Source of the DNA: an uncultured Dokdonia sp.
GTDB lineage: Bacteria; Bacteroidota; Bacteroidia; Flavobacteriales; Flavobacteriaceae
DNA length: 6,361 nt
Direction of reading: 5' to 3'
NCBI GenBank assembly: GCA_937124495.1
Contig: CAKZKZ010000358.1
Span: forward strand, 1-6,361
Both the position numbers and the translations under genes were made by a program. This document shows positions 1 to 5,902 of the stretch, piece by piece. Position 1 is the stretch's first letter, and every line of letters starts with the position of its first letter. Under the pieces are notes generated by a model. It worked only from the letters and a program-made list of their open reading frames with translations. It was not told where the DNA came from and did no database searches.

Positions 1-2
1 CA

Positions 3-200
3 CTAACTCTTAAAGAAAGGGAACTAGAATTTATAAAGCACGCCTGTACCGAGATGACATACAATGAGATTGCAGATCGTATGTTCTTAAGTCCAAAAAC
101 AGTACAAGGATATCGAGATAGCGTATTCTCTAAATTGAATCTAAAAAACAGAACAGGACTTGTGATTTATGCTATAAAACATGGGCTGTTTAAGCCTTAG
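3..200 (+). CDS. LuxR/NarL-family response regulator, C-terminal part (partial)
   Basis: This is the last 65 codons of a gene that begins before the window, read in the frame starting at base 3 and ending with TAG at 198-200. The peptide begins LTLKERELEFIKHAC and continues TYNEIADRMFLSPKTVQGYRD, then KLNLKNRTGLVIYAIKHGLF. This is the GerE/LuxR helix-turn-helix pattern: a first helix after LT.RE.E, EIA..M.LS..TV as the recognition unit, and the closing K/R-T-G-L-V-.-YA-I helix. In flavobacteria this C-terminal form usually belongs to two-component response regulators with an N-terminal receiver domain, but that domain is outside the window and its partner kinase is not visible. It would act as a cytoplasmic DNA-binding transcription factor. 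It lies on the same strand as rpoN with a gap of about 100 bases. It is not a sigma-54 activator, because no AAA+ domain precedes the helix-turn-helix within the visible stretch and LuxR domains normally work with the housekeeping sigma factor. Confidence 0.85.
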   Translation, partial: LTLKERELEFIKHACTEMTYNEIADRMFLSPKTVQGYRDSVFSKLNLKNRTGLVIYAIKHGLFKP

Positions 201-292
201 TACCACCGCACCTTTTGTATTATTTTTTCAATAGCTTCAGTAATTACCTCTTCTATGGTAAAATATAACGCTATGATCTTCTCTCTTTTGCT

Positions 293-300
293 TATTTTTG
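293..300 (+). promoter_or_regulatory. Possible -7 element of the rpoN promoter (TAnnTTTG)
   Basis: TATTTTTG at 293-300 matches the Bacteroidota -7 consensus TAnnTTTG exactly. It ends only four bases before the rpoN ATG, so transcription would begin at or next to the start codon. No TTG is visible at the expected -33 distance (about 270-276). The surrounding T-rich sequence makes a chance match quite possible. Confidence 0.3.
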
Positions 301-304
301 TTTT

Positions 305-1759
305 ATGTTAAAACAACAACTCAATTTTAAACTTTCGCAAAAGCTATCTCCTCAACAAATACAGTTGATGAAATTGATTCAATTGCCTACGCAAGCATTT
401 GAACAAAAAATAAAACAAGAGCTTGAAGAAAACCCCGCGTTAGATAGTGGGAAGGAAGAAATTAAAGATGAATTTGAAGAGTTTAACAACACTGGTGAAG
501 AAGATTTTGGCAACGAAACTATAGAGACCGAAATCAATGTAGATGAATACTTGAGTGATGATGAGACACCTGATTATCGCCTTAGTGCTAATAATTATAG
601 TGCAGATGATGAGGACAGACAAATACCTTATGCATCTGGAACTTCATTTAACCAATATCTAAAAACACAATTAAATACCGTTCGCTTATCCCAAGAAGAG
701 CGCGATATTGCCGAATTCATCATAGGAAGTTTGGACGAAAGCGGCTATCTAAGAAGGTCTATAGAAGACTTGATGGATGATCTTGCTTTTACCCAAAATG
801 TATACACTACGGAGGAAAAAATAGAAGAAGTGCTCTTTAAAGTACAAGATTTAGACCCATCTGGAGTCGCTGCTCGTAACCTAGAAGAATGTCTGATATT
901 ACAGCTTTCGCGAAAAGCACCTACGAAGTCTATTGAACTCGCTATAGCGATCCTTGAAAAATCTTTTGATCACTTTAGCAAAAAGCATTACAAAAAACTA
1001 ATGTCTAAGTTCTCTATTTCTGAAGAAGAACTTAAAAATGCTATTCAAGAAATTGAACATTTAAATCCGAAGCCTGGAGGTTCATATTCTAGTAATACAA
1101 AAATAGTAGAGCATGTGGTGCCCGATTTCACAATACGTATTGTAGATGGAGAACTCGAACTTTCTCTCAATGGACGTAATGCACCTGAATTACGTGTTTC
1201 CAGAGATTATAGTAATATGCTTAAAGGGTACAAGGCTTCTAAAGAAAAAACAAAGGCGCAAAAAGACGCAGTGATGTTCATAAAGCAGAAGCTAGATGCC
1301 GCAAAATGGTTTATAGAAGCTATTTTACAGCGTCAACAGACGTTATTTGTAACCATGAGCTCTATTATGTATTACCAGAAAGAATACTTCCTTACAGGTG
1401 ATGAACGCAATTTACGCCCTATGATTTTAAAGGATATTGCTAATGAAATTGGCATGGATGTCTCTACGGTATCTCGGGTAGCAAATAGCAAATATGTAGA
1501 TACACCTTATGGTACAAAATTGATTAAAGAGTTCTTTAGCGAGTCAATGACTAATGATCAAGGTGAAGAAGTCTCTACACGGGAAATTAAAAAAATTCTA
1601 GAAACTGTGATTCTAGAAGAAAACAAGAAAAAACCTCTTACGGACGATAAATTAGCAGGTATTTTAAAAGAAAAAGGATATCCTATAGCAAGACGTACTG
1701 TAGCAAAATATAGAGAACAATTAGATCTTCCAGTCGCAAGACTTCGCAAACAAATCTAA
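305..1759 (+). CDS. rpoN: RNA polymerase sigma-54 factor RpoN
   Basis: Encodes a 484-residue sigma-54, close to the family's usual length (about 477 in E. coli). It binds core RNA polymerase and directs it to -24/-12 promoters that need an AAA+ enhancer-binding activator. Region I is the glutamine- and leucine-rich N-terminus (about 1-48, including KLSPQQIQLMKLIQLP). Region II is strongly acidic (about 50-110). The core-binding domain follows (about 115-300, including the SLDESGYL and DPSGVAARNLEECL motifs). The DNA-binding part has a helix-turn-helix around 380-412 (NEIGMDVSTVSRVANSKYV, then TPYGTKLIKEFFS). The RpoN box ARRTVAKYRE, at 462-471, is intact, so the protein should be active. The ATG at 305 is chosen because the encoded N-terminus begins with the normal region I sequence; no Shine-Dalgarno is present, as is usual in Bacteroidota. 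Its stop overlaps the next gene's ATG by one base (TAATG), indicating co-translation. No activator gene of the enhancer-binding type is in the window. Confidence 0.98.
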   Translation: MLKQQLNFKLSQKLSPQQIQLMKLIQLPTQAFEQKIKQELEENPALDSGKEEIKDEFEEFNNTGEEDFGNETIETEINVDEYLSDDETPDYRLSANNYSADDEDRQIPYASGTSFNQYLKTQLNTVRLSQEERDIAEFIIGSLDESGYLRRSIEDLMDDLAFTQNVYTTEEKIEEVLFKVQDLDPSGVAARNLEECLILQLSRKAPTKSIELAIAILEKSFDHFSKKHYKKLMSKFSISEEELKNAIQEIEHLNPKPGGSYSSNTKIVEHVVPDFTIRIVDGELELSLNGRNAPELRVSRDYSNMLKGYKASKEKTKAQKDAVMFIKQKLDAAKWFIEAILQRQQTLFVTMSSIMYYQKEYFLTGDERNLRPMILKDIANEIGMDVSTVSRVANSKYVDTPYGTKLIKEFFSESMTNDQGEEVSTREIKKILETVILEENKKKPLTDDKLAGILKEKGYPIARRTVAKYREQLDLPVARLRKQI

Positions 1760-2364
1760 TGAAGTACATCATACGAAGTTTGTCTTATATTTTCCACCCG
1801 CTATTGATGCCTATAGCTGGAGTCTTATTATATTTTCAAATTTCTCCACGATTTTTCAATAATTCTTTCCTTTTTTCTAAGTTATTTGCGACTTCTATCA
1901 TGACAGTGGTTATACCCATTTTAAGTTATTATATGCTTAAAAATCTAAATGTAGTCACAGAAATACATTTGAAAGATGTAAAAGAACGTCGCTATCCTTT
2001 ATTAATGCAACTCTTTTTCACCTTTTTATTAATTAATATTGTCTTTAAAGGATATGAAATACCGGAACTCTACTTTTTCTTTGTAGGTATTTTAGGATCA
2101 AGTTTAGCGGCACTTATACTAGTTTTTGCTAAATTCAAAGCCAGTCTTCATATGATAGGCGTATCAGGACTACTTACTTTTATTATAGGATTAAGCATTC
2201 ATTTTAATCAAAACTTATTGCTACTCATTGCTCTTCTAATTATAGGCTGTGGTGGCACTGCAACATCTAGATTAGATGCAAAAGCACATACACATATAGA
2301 ATTAATTATAGGTTTTTTTGTTGGCGCATTGCCTCAACTTATGTCATTTAAATACTGGCTATAA
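1759..2364 (+). CDS. Multi-pass membrane protein with PAP2-like (phosphatidic acid phosphatase) signature
   Basis: A 201-residue, very hydrophobic protein with about seven predicted membrane segments (roughly 9-27, 43-62, 82-97, 103-124, 133-148, 152-168, 180-197). I do not recognise a named gene. The polar residues fall in the order and spacing of the PAP2 phosphatase motifs. K72-x5-R78-Y-P80 resembles KX6RP. A-S-L-H131 sits where PSGH would be. S170-R171-x5-H177-x3-E181 resembles SRX5HX3D with Glu in place of Asp. In PAP2 enzymes the two histidines and arginines bind and attack a lipid phosphate at the membrane surface. Here the first two motifs are altered, so activity on lipid pyrophosphates or phosphates is possible but unproven, and a non-catalytic relative is equally possible. 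The start codon overlaps the rpoN stop (TAATG), so it is co-transcribed and probably translationally coupled with rpoN. It converges with the barrel gene, leaving only 31 bases between the stops. Confidence 0.75.
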   Translation: MKYIIRSLSYIFHPLLMPIAGVLLYFQISPRFFNNSFLFSKLFATSIMTVVIPILSYYMLKNLNVVTEIHLKDVKERRYPLLMQLFFTFLLINIVFKGYEIPELYFFFVGILGSSLAALILVFAKFKASLHMIGVSGLLTFIIGLSIHFNQNLLLLIALLIIGCGGTATSRLDAKAHTHIELIIGFFVGALPQLMSFKYWL

Positions 2365-2395
2365 GATAAATACTAGTTCAGGTTACGAATCAGTC

Positions 2396-3100
2396 TTACA
2401 AGAAATAAAACTGAAGACCTAGCCGAACAACTTGCAAGTTTACATTTTGTCCATTGATAAAAGCATCATCATTAAATAATGTATTTATTCCATAATATGC
2501 TTGAAAATTAAAGGCTCCATAACCAAAAGCAAAAGTCAATCCGTATTGTAGTTTATTTAATTCTGGTATATCCGTTTGATTCACCTCAACACCTTCACTT
2601 ATAAATGTAGATTTAAACCTAAAGATATATCCAAACTGAACACCAGTATGAATACGCCAGAAGGCATATTTTGTAGGAGTTGATGTTCTCCATCTATACT
2701 GTATAGGAAACTCTAATGTGTAAAAAGTAAATCGATTCTTATCTACATTTATATCTTCAGAGATGGTAGCGAACATCGTTGTCTCTCCATCAGCTTCTTC
2801 AGCTATAAGAAGATCTTGATTAAAAGTATCTATAGATATTCCTAAACCAACTCCAAACGCTTTATTACGACGTTTATTAAAAGGCATATCTCGGATAAAT
2901 CCCAATTGCATACTACCACTAAGCCCATTTTGAGAGATTCCATCTGGCTTATTTGATAATAAATTAAACGTAACCCCAATATATACTTGATCTTCTCGAT
3001 ACAAAGAATCAACTACAGTGTATTCTTTTACATCATCTTGACTTAAAACTGTCTGACTACACAGCAAAAGAATTAGTATATAAAAAAAAGTATATCTCAC
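2396..3100 (-). CDS. Outer-membrane beta-barrel protein (PorT-like / OMP_b-brl family), GTG start
   Basis: Encodes a secreted barrel of about 234 residues. With a GTG start at 3100-3098 the N-terminus is a textbook flavobacterial signal peptide: M-R-Y-T, then a hydrophobic run rich in F, L and I, then ...CSQTVLS|Q, with cleavage expected after Ser. The mature part alternates polar and aromatic or glycine-rich stretches typical of beta strands (VYIGVTFNLL, KAFGVGLGISID, FTFYTLEFPIQYRW, IHTGVQFGYIFRF, LQYGLTFAFGYG, FNFQAYYGIN, VVRLGLQFYFL). It ends in an aromatic-rich strand, as outer-membrane barrels do, probably with eight strands. The open frame continues upstream to ATGs at 3151 and 3169. 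The 3169 start lies inside the terminator hairpin and the 3151 start lies at its edge, and both would put a polar, Cys-containing extension ahead of the signal peptide. A TATCTTTG promoter element at 3124-3117 also lies downstream of both. The function is unknown. It resembles the broad 'porin family / PorT' group but not the true type IX secretion PorT. Confidence 0.8.
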   Translation of the reverse strand: MRYTFFYILILLLCSQTVLSQDDVKEYTVVDSLYREDQVYIGVTFNLLSNKPDGISQNGLSGSMQLGFIRDMPFNKRRNKAFGVGLGISIDTFNQDLLIAEEADGETTMFATISEDINVDKNRFTFYTLEFPIQYRWRTSTPTKYAFWRIHTGVQFGYIFRFKSTFISEGVEVNQTDIPELNKLQYGLTFAFGYGAFNFQAYYGINTLFNDDAFINGQNVNLQVVRLGLQFYFL

Positions 3101-3116
3101 AAGGCATGATTTATAA

Positions 3117-3124
3117 CAAAGATA
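3117..3124 (-). promoter_or_regulatory. -7 promoter element of the barrel gene (TATCTTTG)
   Basis: On the - strand, TATCTTTG (3124 down to 3117) matches the Bacteroidota consensus TAnnTTTG exactly. It lies about 16 bases before the proposed GTG start at 3100 and downstream of the motor operon's terminator. A weak -33 candidate, TTTA (3146-3143), lies 18 bases further upstream; the preferred TTG is missing. The position supports separate transcription of the barrel gene and a start later than the ATGs at 3151 and 3169. Confidence 0.5.
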
Positions 3125-3151
3125 CAAGAAATGAGCACGATGTAAAGACAT

Positions 3152-3185
3152 AAAAAAACGCCTTGGCATACCAAGGCGTTTTTTT
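3152..3185 (-). terminator. Intrinsic terminator of the exbB-exbD operon, symmetric (could work in both directions)
   Basis: A perfect inverted repeat: arms at 3152-3166 and 3171-3185 (15 bp, core CGCCTTGG/CCAAGGCG) around a four-base loop. Seven A-T pairs at the base give a T-run on either strand. It lies 22 bases past the stop of the last exbD gene (3207), in the position expected for the operon's terminator. The only gene that could use it from the + side would have to lie to its left, and that gene points the other way, so its use is most likely on the - strand. The upstream ATG of the barrel reading frame (3169-3167) falls in the hairpin loop. Confidence 0.92.
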
Positions 3186-3206
3186 ACTAATTATAAAATT
3201 TTAAAT

Positions 3207-3674
3207 TTATTCGACCACGCTATTAGGCGTAGTGATAAATATGATTTTAGGCAAATTTGCTTCACGCAACTCTTGCTTTACATCATACACTAATCCTGAT
3301 TCTGCGTCTTTATCGATTTTTAATGCTACAATAGCAGAGCTTTGAAGCTCTTCTCTAAGGTTGATTACCTCCTGTAATACAGCAGATTTAACCTCACTTA
3401 CATCTACAATGCGATCTCCTATTTGTACAATATCGACTTTACTTTTTCCTGTATAGCCTTCTCCTGGTTTTCCTATATATATAAAAACTGTTCTAGATTT
3501 ATCCAGTTTTTCTATCTGATCTGCAGGTGGTAATTGATTTAGAACTTTAAGATCATTTTTTCTAAGTACAGTAGCAACCATAAAGAAAAATAGTAACATG
3601 AATACGATATCTGGTAAAGATGCAGTATTTACAGGTGGAAGTTCCCCTCCTTTTTTCTTTTTAAACTTTGACAT
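3207..3674 (-). CDS. exbD: ExbD/TolR-family biopolymer transport protein (second ExbD)
   Basis: A 155-residue ExbD-type stator/rotor subunit of a proton-driven inner-membrane motor. It has a short, lysine-rich cytoplasmic N-terminus (KFKKKKGGELPP), then one membrane helix (about 19-38, ASLPDIVFMLLFFFMVAT). Asp22 is in the position of the essential proton-carrying Asp25 of E. coli ExbD. The rest (about 40-155) is a periplasmic domain of roughly the usual ExbD size. It contains VFIYIGKPGEGYTGK and IVALKIDKDAESGLVYDVKQELREANLPKIIFIT, the last part matching the family's 'V.I.AD..A.Y..V..V.D....AG' pattern. It lies four bases after the other exbD gene, so the two are co-expressed, and it is the last gene before the terminator. 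It contains no cysteine, unlike its partner. Confidence 0.93.
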   Translation of the reverse strand: MSKFKKKKGGELPPVNTASLPDIVFMLLFFFMVATVLRKNDLKVLNQLPPADQIEKLDKSRTVFIYIGKPGEGYTGKSKVDIVQIGDRIVDVSEVKSAVLQEVINLREELQSSAIVALKIDKDAESGLVYDVKQELREANLPKIIFITTPNSVVE

Positions 3675-3678
3675 AGTA

Positions 3679-4296
3679 TTAATTACTTTTAGGTTCTGCT
3701 TCAGACAATTTAAAAGGTATTAGTTTTCTAATTTCTTTTAATTTATCATTTGCTTTCTGTTCATTACCTTCATAGTTTCCAGCGTCTATCGATGCCTTAA
3801 CTTCTGTATACTTCCATCCAAAAAGCCTTTGTGACTCTCTATCTCTAAGCTCATTATAAGCTGCTCCTAATTCATTTTGGACAGCTATATATGTAGTGTA
3901 ATTTGTTTTTCTTGCACTACTCATAGAGATAATGGCCTTATCTGGATTATCGGATGAACTTGGGCTTCGAGCTCCTTGACAAAAATCACAATATCCTTCT
4001 TGTCCTGAAGGAATTCCTCCGTTGTCTAAAAACTCTACAGCTGCTCGTCGTAAATCTTTCAATTCCATTGGCTCCTCTTCTACTAGAAGATCATTATTTC
4101 CATTTACCAATACAACAAACAAGTTCTTTTGTTTAATAATTGGAGGTACGATCTCTTCATCGAGAGGTGGTGGCAGTTGCCTTACTAATCCTTTATCTTT
4201 ATCTATAGTTGTAGTAACTAAGAAGAAAATAAGAAGCAAGAACGCAATATCTGCCATAGATCCTGCATTAATTTCGGGTGCTGAGCGTTTTGCCAT
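3679..4296 (-). CDS. exbD: ExbD/TolR-family biopolymer transport protein with enlarged CxxC-containing periplasmic domain (first ExbD)
   Basis: A 205-residue ExbD-like protein, longer than the usual 140-150. The N-terminus MAKRSAPEINAGSMADIAF leads into one membrane helix (about 12-30), with Asp16 in the place of the proton-carrying Asp of ExbD/TolR. After the helix comes RQLPPP, also typical of the family. The periplasmic part is unusual. A segment at about 92-120 carries the protein's only two cysteines, C103 and C106, in a C-D-F-C motif followed by a Ser/Pro-rich stretch. The C-terminal half (about 120-195) is charged and helical, with NYTTYIAVQNELGAAYNELRD. The cysteine pair may form a disulfide or bind metal; nothing here proves either. 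From memory, similar CxxC-bearing ExbD proteins occur in other flavobacteria. The gene follows the small membrane protein gene by six bases and precedes the second exbD by four. Confidence 0.92.
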   Translation of the reverse strand: MAKRSAPEINAGSMADIAFLLLIFFLVTTTIDKDKGLVRQLPPPLDEEIVPPIIKQKNLFVVLVNGNNDLLVEEEPMELKDLRRAAVEFLDNGGIPSGQEGYCDFCQGARSPSSSDNPDKAIISMSSARKTNYTTYIAVQNELGAAYNELRDRESQRLFGWKYTEVKASIDAGNYEGNEQKANDKLKEIRKLIPFKLSEAEPKSN

Positions 4297-4302
4297 AATA
4301 CG

Positions 4303-4767
4303 TTATTTTACAAGTTTCTTTGCTCCTGAGAACAACATTAAACCAATGGCAACTGATGCCAAAATATAGAACGCATTTATACCAGCTCCAACCCATCTAG
4401 CTCCATTTGCAGATAGTATCTCTCCGTCTTTCATTTCTGTTTCAACTCCGCTAGCCATAAGGTATGAGATAGCAATAACAAGTACAAATGCTCCAACACC
4501 TATTAATGTGTTTTTTGCATTACCACCACTCGCAAGTCCTTTAAGAACAAATACGACTACTAATACTAGGATTAAACCAAGTACTATGTATGCTATTAGC
4601 ATCAAATAACTGATACTTGCAGGTACTTCCATAGCATTTATACTGCCTACAGCTTTCAGTTCTTCCTGAAGTGCTTCACTATCCAGTGTTGAAACTACTC
4701 CTGCAATTACAAGAGCTATTACACCAAGGATACCAACCACTATTTTTAATATTTTATGTAAACCCAT
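4303..4767 (-). CDS. Small four-helix membrane protein of the ExbB/ExbD operon, function unknown
   Basis: A 154-residue hydrophobic protein with four clear membrane segments: about 6-27, 53-75, 87-105 and 126-147. Two short charged segments are exposed: DSEALQEELKAVGSINAMEVP (after helix 1) and SGVETEMKDGEILSANGARW (after helix 3). The termini are basic and probably cytoplasmic, which would place both loops in the periplasm. I do not recognise a domain with a known function. Its place between the ExbB-type gene (28 bases upstream) and the first exbD (six bases downstream) argues that it is an accessory subunit or assembly factor of the same motor. It has no signal of an ExbB or ExbD core: no membrane-embedded Asp near the N-terminus and no LGF.GTV motif. 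A gene of this type in this position seems to be common in flavobacteria, though I could not test this here. Confidence 0.85.
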   Translation of the reverse strand: MGLHKILKIVVGILGVIALVIAGVVSTLDSEALQEELKAVGSINAMEVPASISYLMLIAYIVLGLILVLVVVFVLKGLASGGNAKNTLIGVGAFVLVIAISYLMASGVETEMKDGEILSANGARWVGAGINAFYILASVAIGLMLFSGAKKLVK

Positions 4768-4795
4768 AATTTTTAAAGTGTTTTAGGTGTTACTA

Positions 4796-5587
4796 TTATT
4801 TTCTATGCTTCACTAACATATCGATAAGAGTGATTGAAGAATCCTCCATATCGTTTACGATACTATCGATTTTTGCAATAATGTAATTATAGAAAATTTG
4901 AAGTATAATAGCCACAACAAGTCCAAATACTGTTGTAAGAAGTGCTACTTTAATACCTCCTGCTACAAGAGCTGGATTCATATCTCCTGCTGCTTCAATT
5001 TTATCAAATGCCTGAATCATACCGATTACAGTTCCCATGAAACCAAGCATCGGCGCTAATGCAATAAACAATGAGATCCAAGAAACATTTTTCTCTAATT
5101 GTCCCATTTGTACACCTCCGTAAGATACTACAGCTTTTTCTGCTGCTTCAACTCCCTCACCTACACGGTCAAGTCCTTGATAATATATAGAAGCAACGGG
5201 TCCTTTTGTGTTACGACATACTTCTTTTGCAGCTTCAACTCCACCGCTATTTAAAGCATCTTCTACATTTTGTGCTAGTTTCTTACTATTAGTAGAAGCT
5301 AAGTTTAAATATATAATTCTTTCTATTGCGATTGCTAAACCTAAGATAAGACATAAAAGAACAATCCCCATAAACCCAGGTCCTCCTTCTATAAAACGTT
5401 TCTTTAAATCTTGTGTAAAAGATAGTTCTTCTTCTGCATCGTCTTGAAATGTTGCTCCTGAATCAACACTAGCAACTATTTGCTGTACTTGAACTGGAAG
5501 GGTTGTTTGCGCATTGCTGGCTTTCGTTGTAAAAGTACCCAAAGCTACAACAGCTGCGATTGCCATAATAGAGAATAATTTTTTCAT
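4796..5587 (-). CDS. exbB: MotA/TolQ/ExbB proton channel family protein
   Basis: A 263-residue inner-membrane proton channel subunit, first gene of the motor operon. Five copies of such proteins normally surround ExbD helices and turn proton flow into motion, powering TonB or a similar system. An N-terminal signal peptide (about 1-26, MKKLFSIMAIAAVVALGTF...SNAQ) and an acidic periplasmic stretch (about 27-65) precede the first channel helix (about 70-95, ending IAIERIIYL). The large cytoplasmic loop (about 96-167) is followed by the signature helix pair: about 168-192 with APMLGFMGTVIGMIQAF, and about 208-236 with GGIKVALLTTVFGLVVAI. Thr186 and Thr219 match the conserved channel threonines of E. 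coli ExbB (T148 and T181 by motif). The extra N-terminal signal and periplasmic segment are common in Bacteroidota members of this family. The ATG at 5587 is supported by the signal peptide. Which system it drives cannot be told from the window. Confidence 0.95.
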   Translation of the reverse strand: MKKLFSIMAIAAVVALGTFTTKASNAQTTLPVQVQQIVASVDSGATFQDDAEEELSFTQDLKKRFIEGGPGFMGIVLLCLILGLAIAIERIIYLNLASTNSKKLAQNVEDALNSGGVEAAKEVCRNTKGPVASIYYQGLDRVGEGVEAAEKAVVSYGGVQMGQLEKNVSWISLFIALAPMLGFMGTVIGMIQAFDKIEAAGDMNPALVAGGIKVALLTTVFGLVVAIILQIFYNYIIAKIDSIVNDMEDSSITLIDMLVKHRK

Positions 5588-5621
5588 TGCTCTTGATCTT
5601 AAATTTAAATTAGTAAAGGGT

Positions 5622-5629
5622 TAAATATA
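5622..5629 (-). promoter_or_regulatory. Weak candidate -7 element for the exbB operon
   Basis: On the - strand TATATTTA (5629 down to 5622) differs from TAnnTTTG only in the last base and lies 34 bases before the exbB ATG. A T-rich tract at about 5658-5652 sits near the -33 distance but has no TTG. The whole 230-base region between exbB and the tRNA is AT-rich and must contain the operon's promoter, but this assignment is only a guess. Confidence 0.25.
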
Positions 5630-5749
5630 GTAATTAATTAGATTAATTCTGAAAAAAATAGCAGATAGAAACTGTTTAAGTAATCATAATAGCCACATCT
5701 TAGAGACTATACTCCCTTACTTAGAATGTAATAGCCTATTTTGAGTGTC

Positions 5750-5772
5750 AAAAAAAGAACAAAAATTGTTTC
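5750..5772 (-). terminator. Possible terminator of the tRNA-Ser transcript
   Basis: On the - strand a short hairpin (AACAA at 5770-5766, loop of three, TTGTT at 5762-5758) is followed after one C-containing step by seven T's (5756-5750). The stem is only five A/T-rich base pairs, so it is weak. A second, AT-rich inverted repeat lies nearer the tRNA (AATAAAGA at 5789-5796 and TCTTTATT at 5807-5814). The two may act together in 3' end formation of the tRNA. Confidence 0.3.
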
Positions 5773-5817
5773 TATTTGCAAGAACATAAATAAAGAATGT
5801 TAAACATCTTTATTAAG

Positions 5818-5902
5818 CAGAGAGGAAGGGATTCGAACCCTCGATACGTTGCCATATACACGCTTTCCAAGCGTGCGCCTTAAGCCACTCGGCCACCTCT
5901 CT
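5818..5902 (-). tRNA. tRNA-Ser (anticodon GGA)
   Basis: An 85-base class II tRNA read on the - strand. The acceptor stem pairs AGAGAGG (5902-5896) perfectly with CCTCTCT (5825-5819), with G at 5818 as the discriminator base. The D arm begins TGGCCGAGTGG. The anticodon stem CACGC/GCGTG encloses the loop TTGGAAA, giving anticodon GGA (bases 5868-5866), which reads UCC and UCU serine codons. A long variable arm (ATATG-GCAA-CGTAT) is the serine-type feature. The T arm is GAGGG-TTCGAAT-CCCTT, with a wobble pair at its first position. The next bases are CTTA, so the CCA end is not encoded and must be added enzymatically, as is common in Bacteroidota. The tRNA's 3' end faces the exbB operon. Confidence 0.96.

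Noticed and set aside
2396..3100. True PorT/SprT of the type IX secretion system
   Set aside because: The protein shares the general outer-membrane barrel fold and signal peptide type, but I do not see PorT/SprT sequence features and the neighbours are not type IX secretion genes.
4022..4369. 115-codon + strand open frame opposite the first exbD
   Set aside because: It is antisense to a clear exbD gene and to the end of the small membrane protein gene; its serine/arginine-rich translation is a shadow of the real coding strand.
4796..5587. Flagellar MotA rather than ExbB/TolQ
   Set aside because: The signal peptide, three-helix layout, and LGFMGTV/ALLTT motifs together with two adjacent ExbD genes fit the ExbB/TolQ branch; no flagellar gene is nearby.
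5588..5902. tRNA-Ser as an integration site with a genomic island
   Set aside because: The tRNA's 3' end, where integrases usually recombine, faces the conserved motor operon; no integrase and no repeat of the tRNA's 3' end were found in the window.
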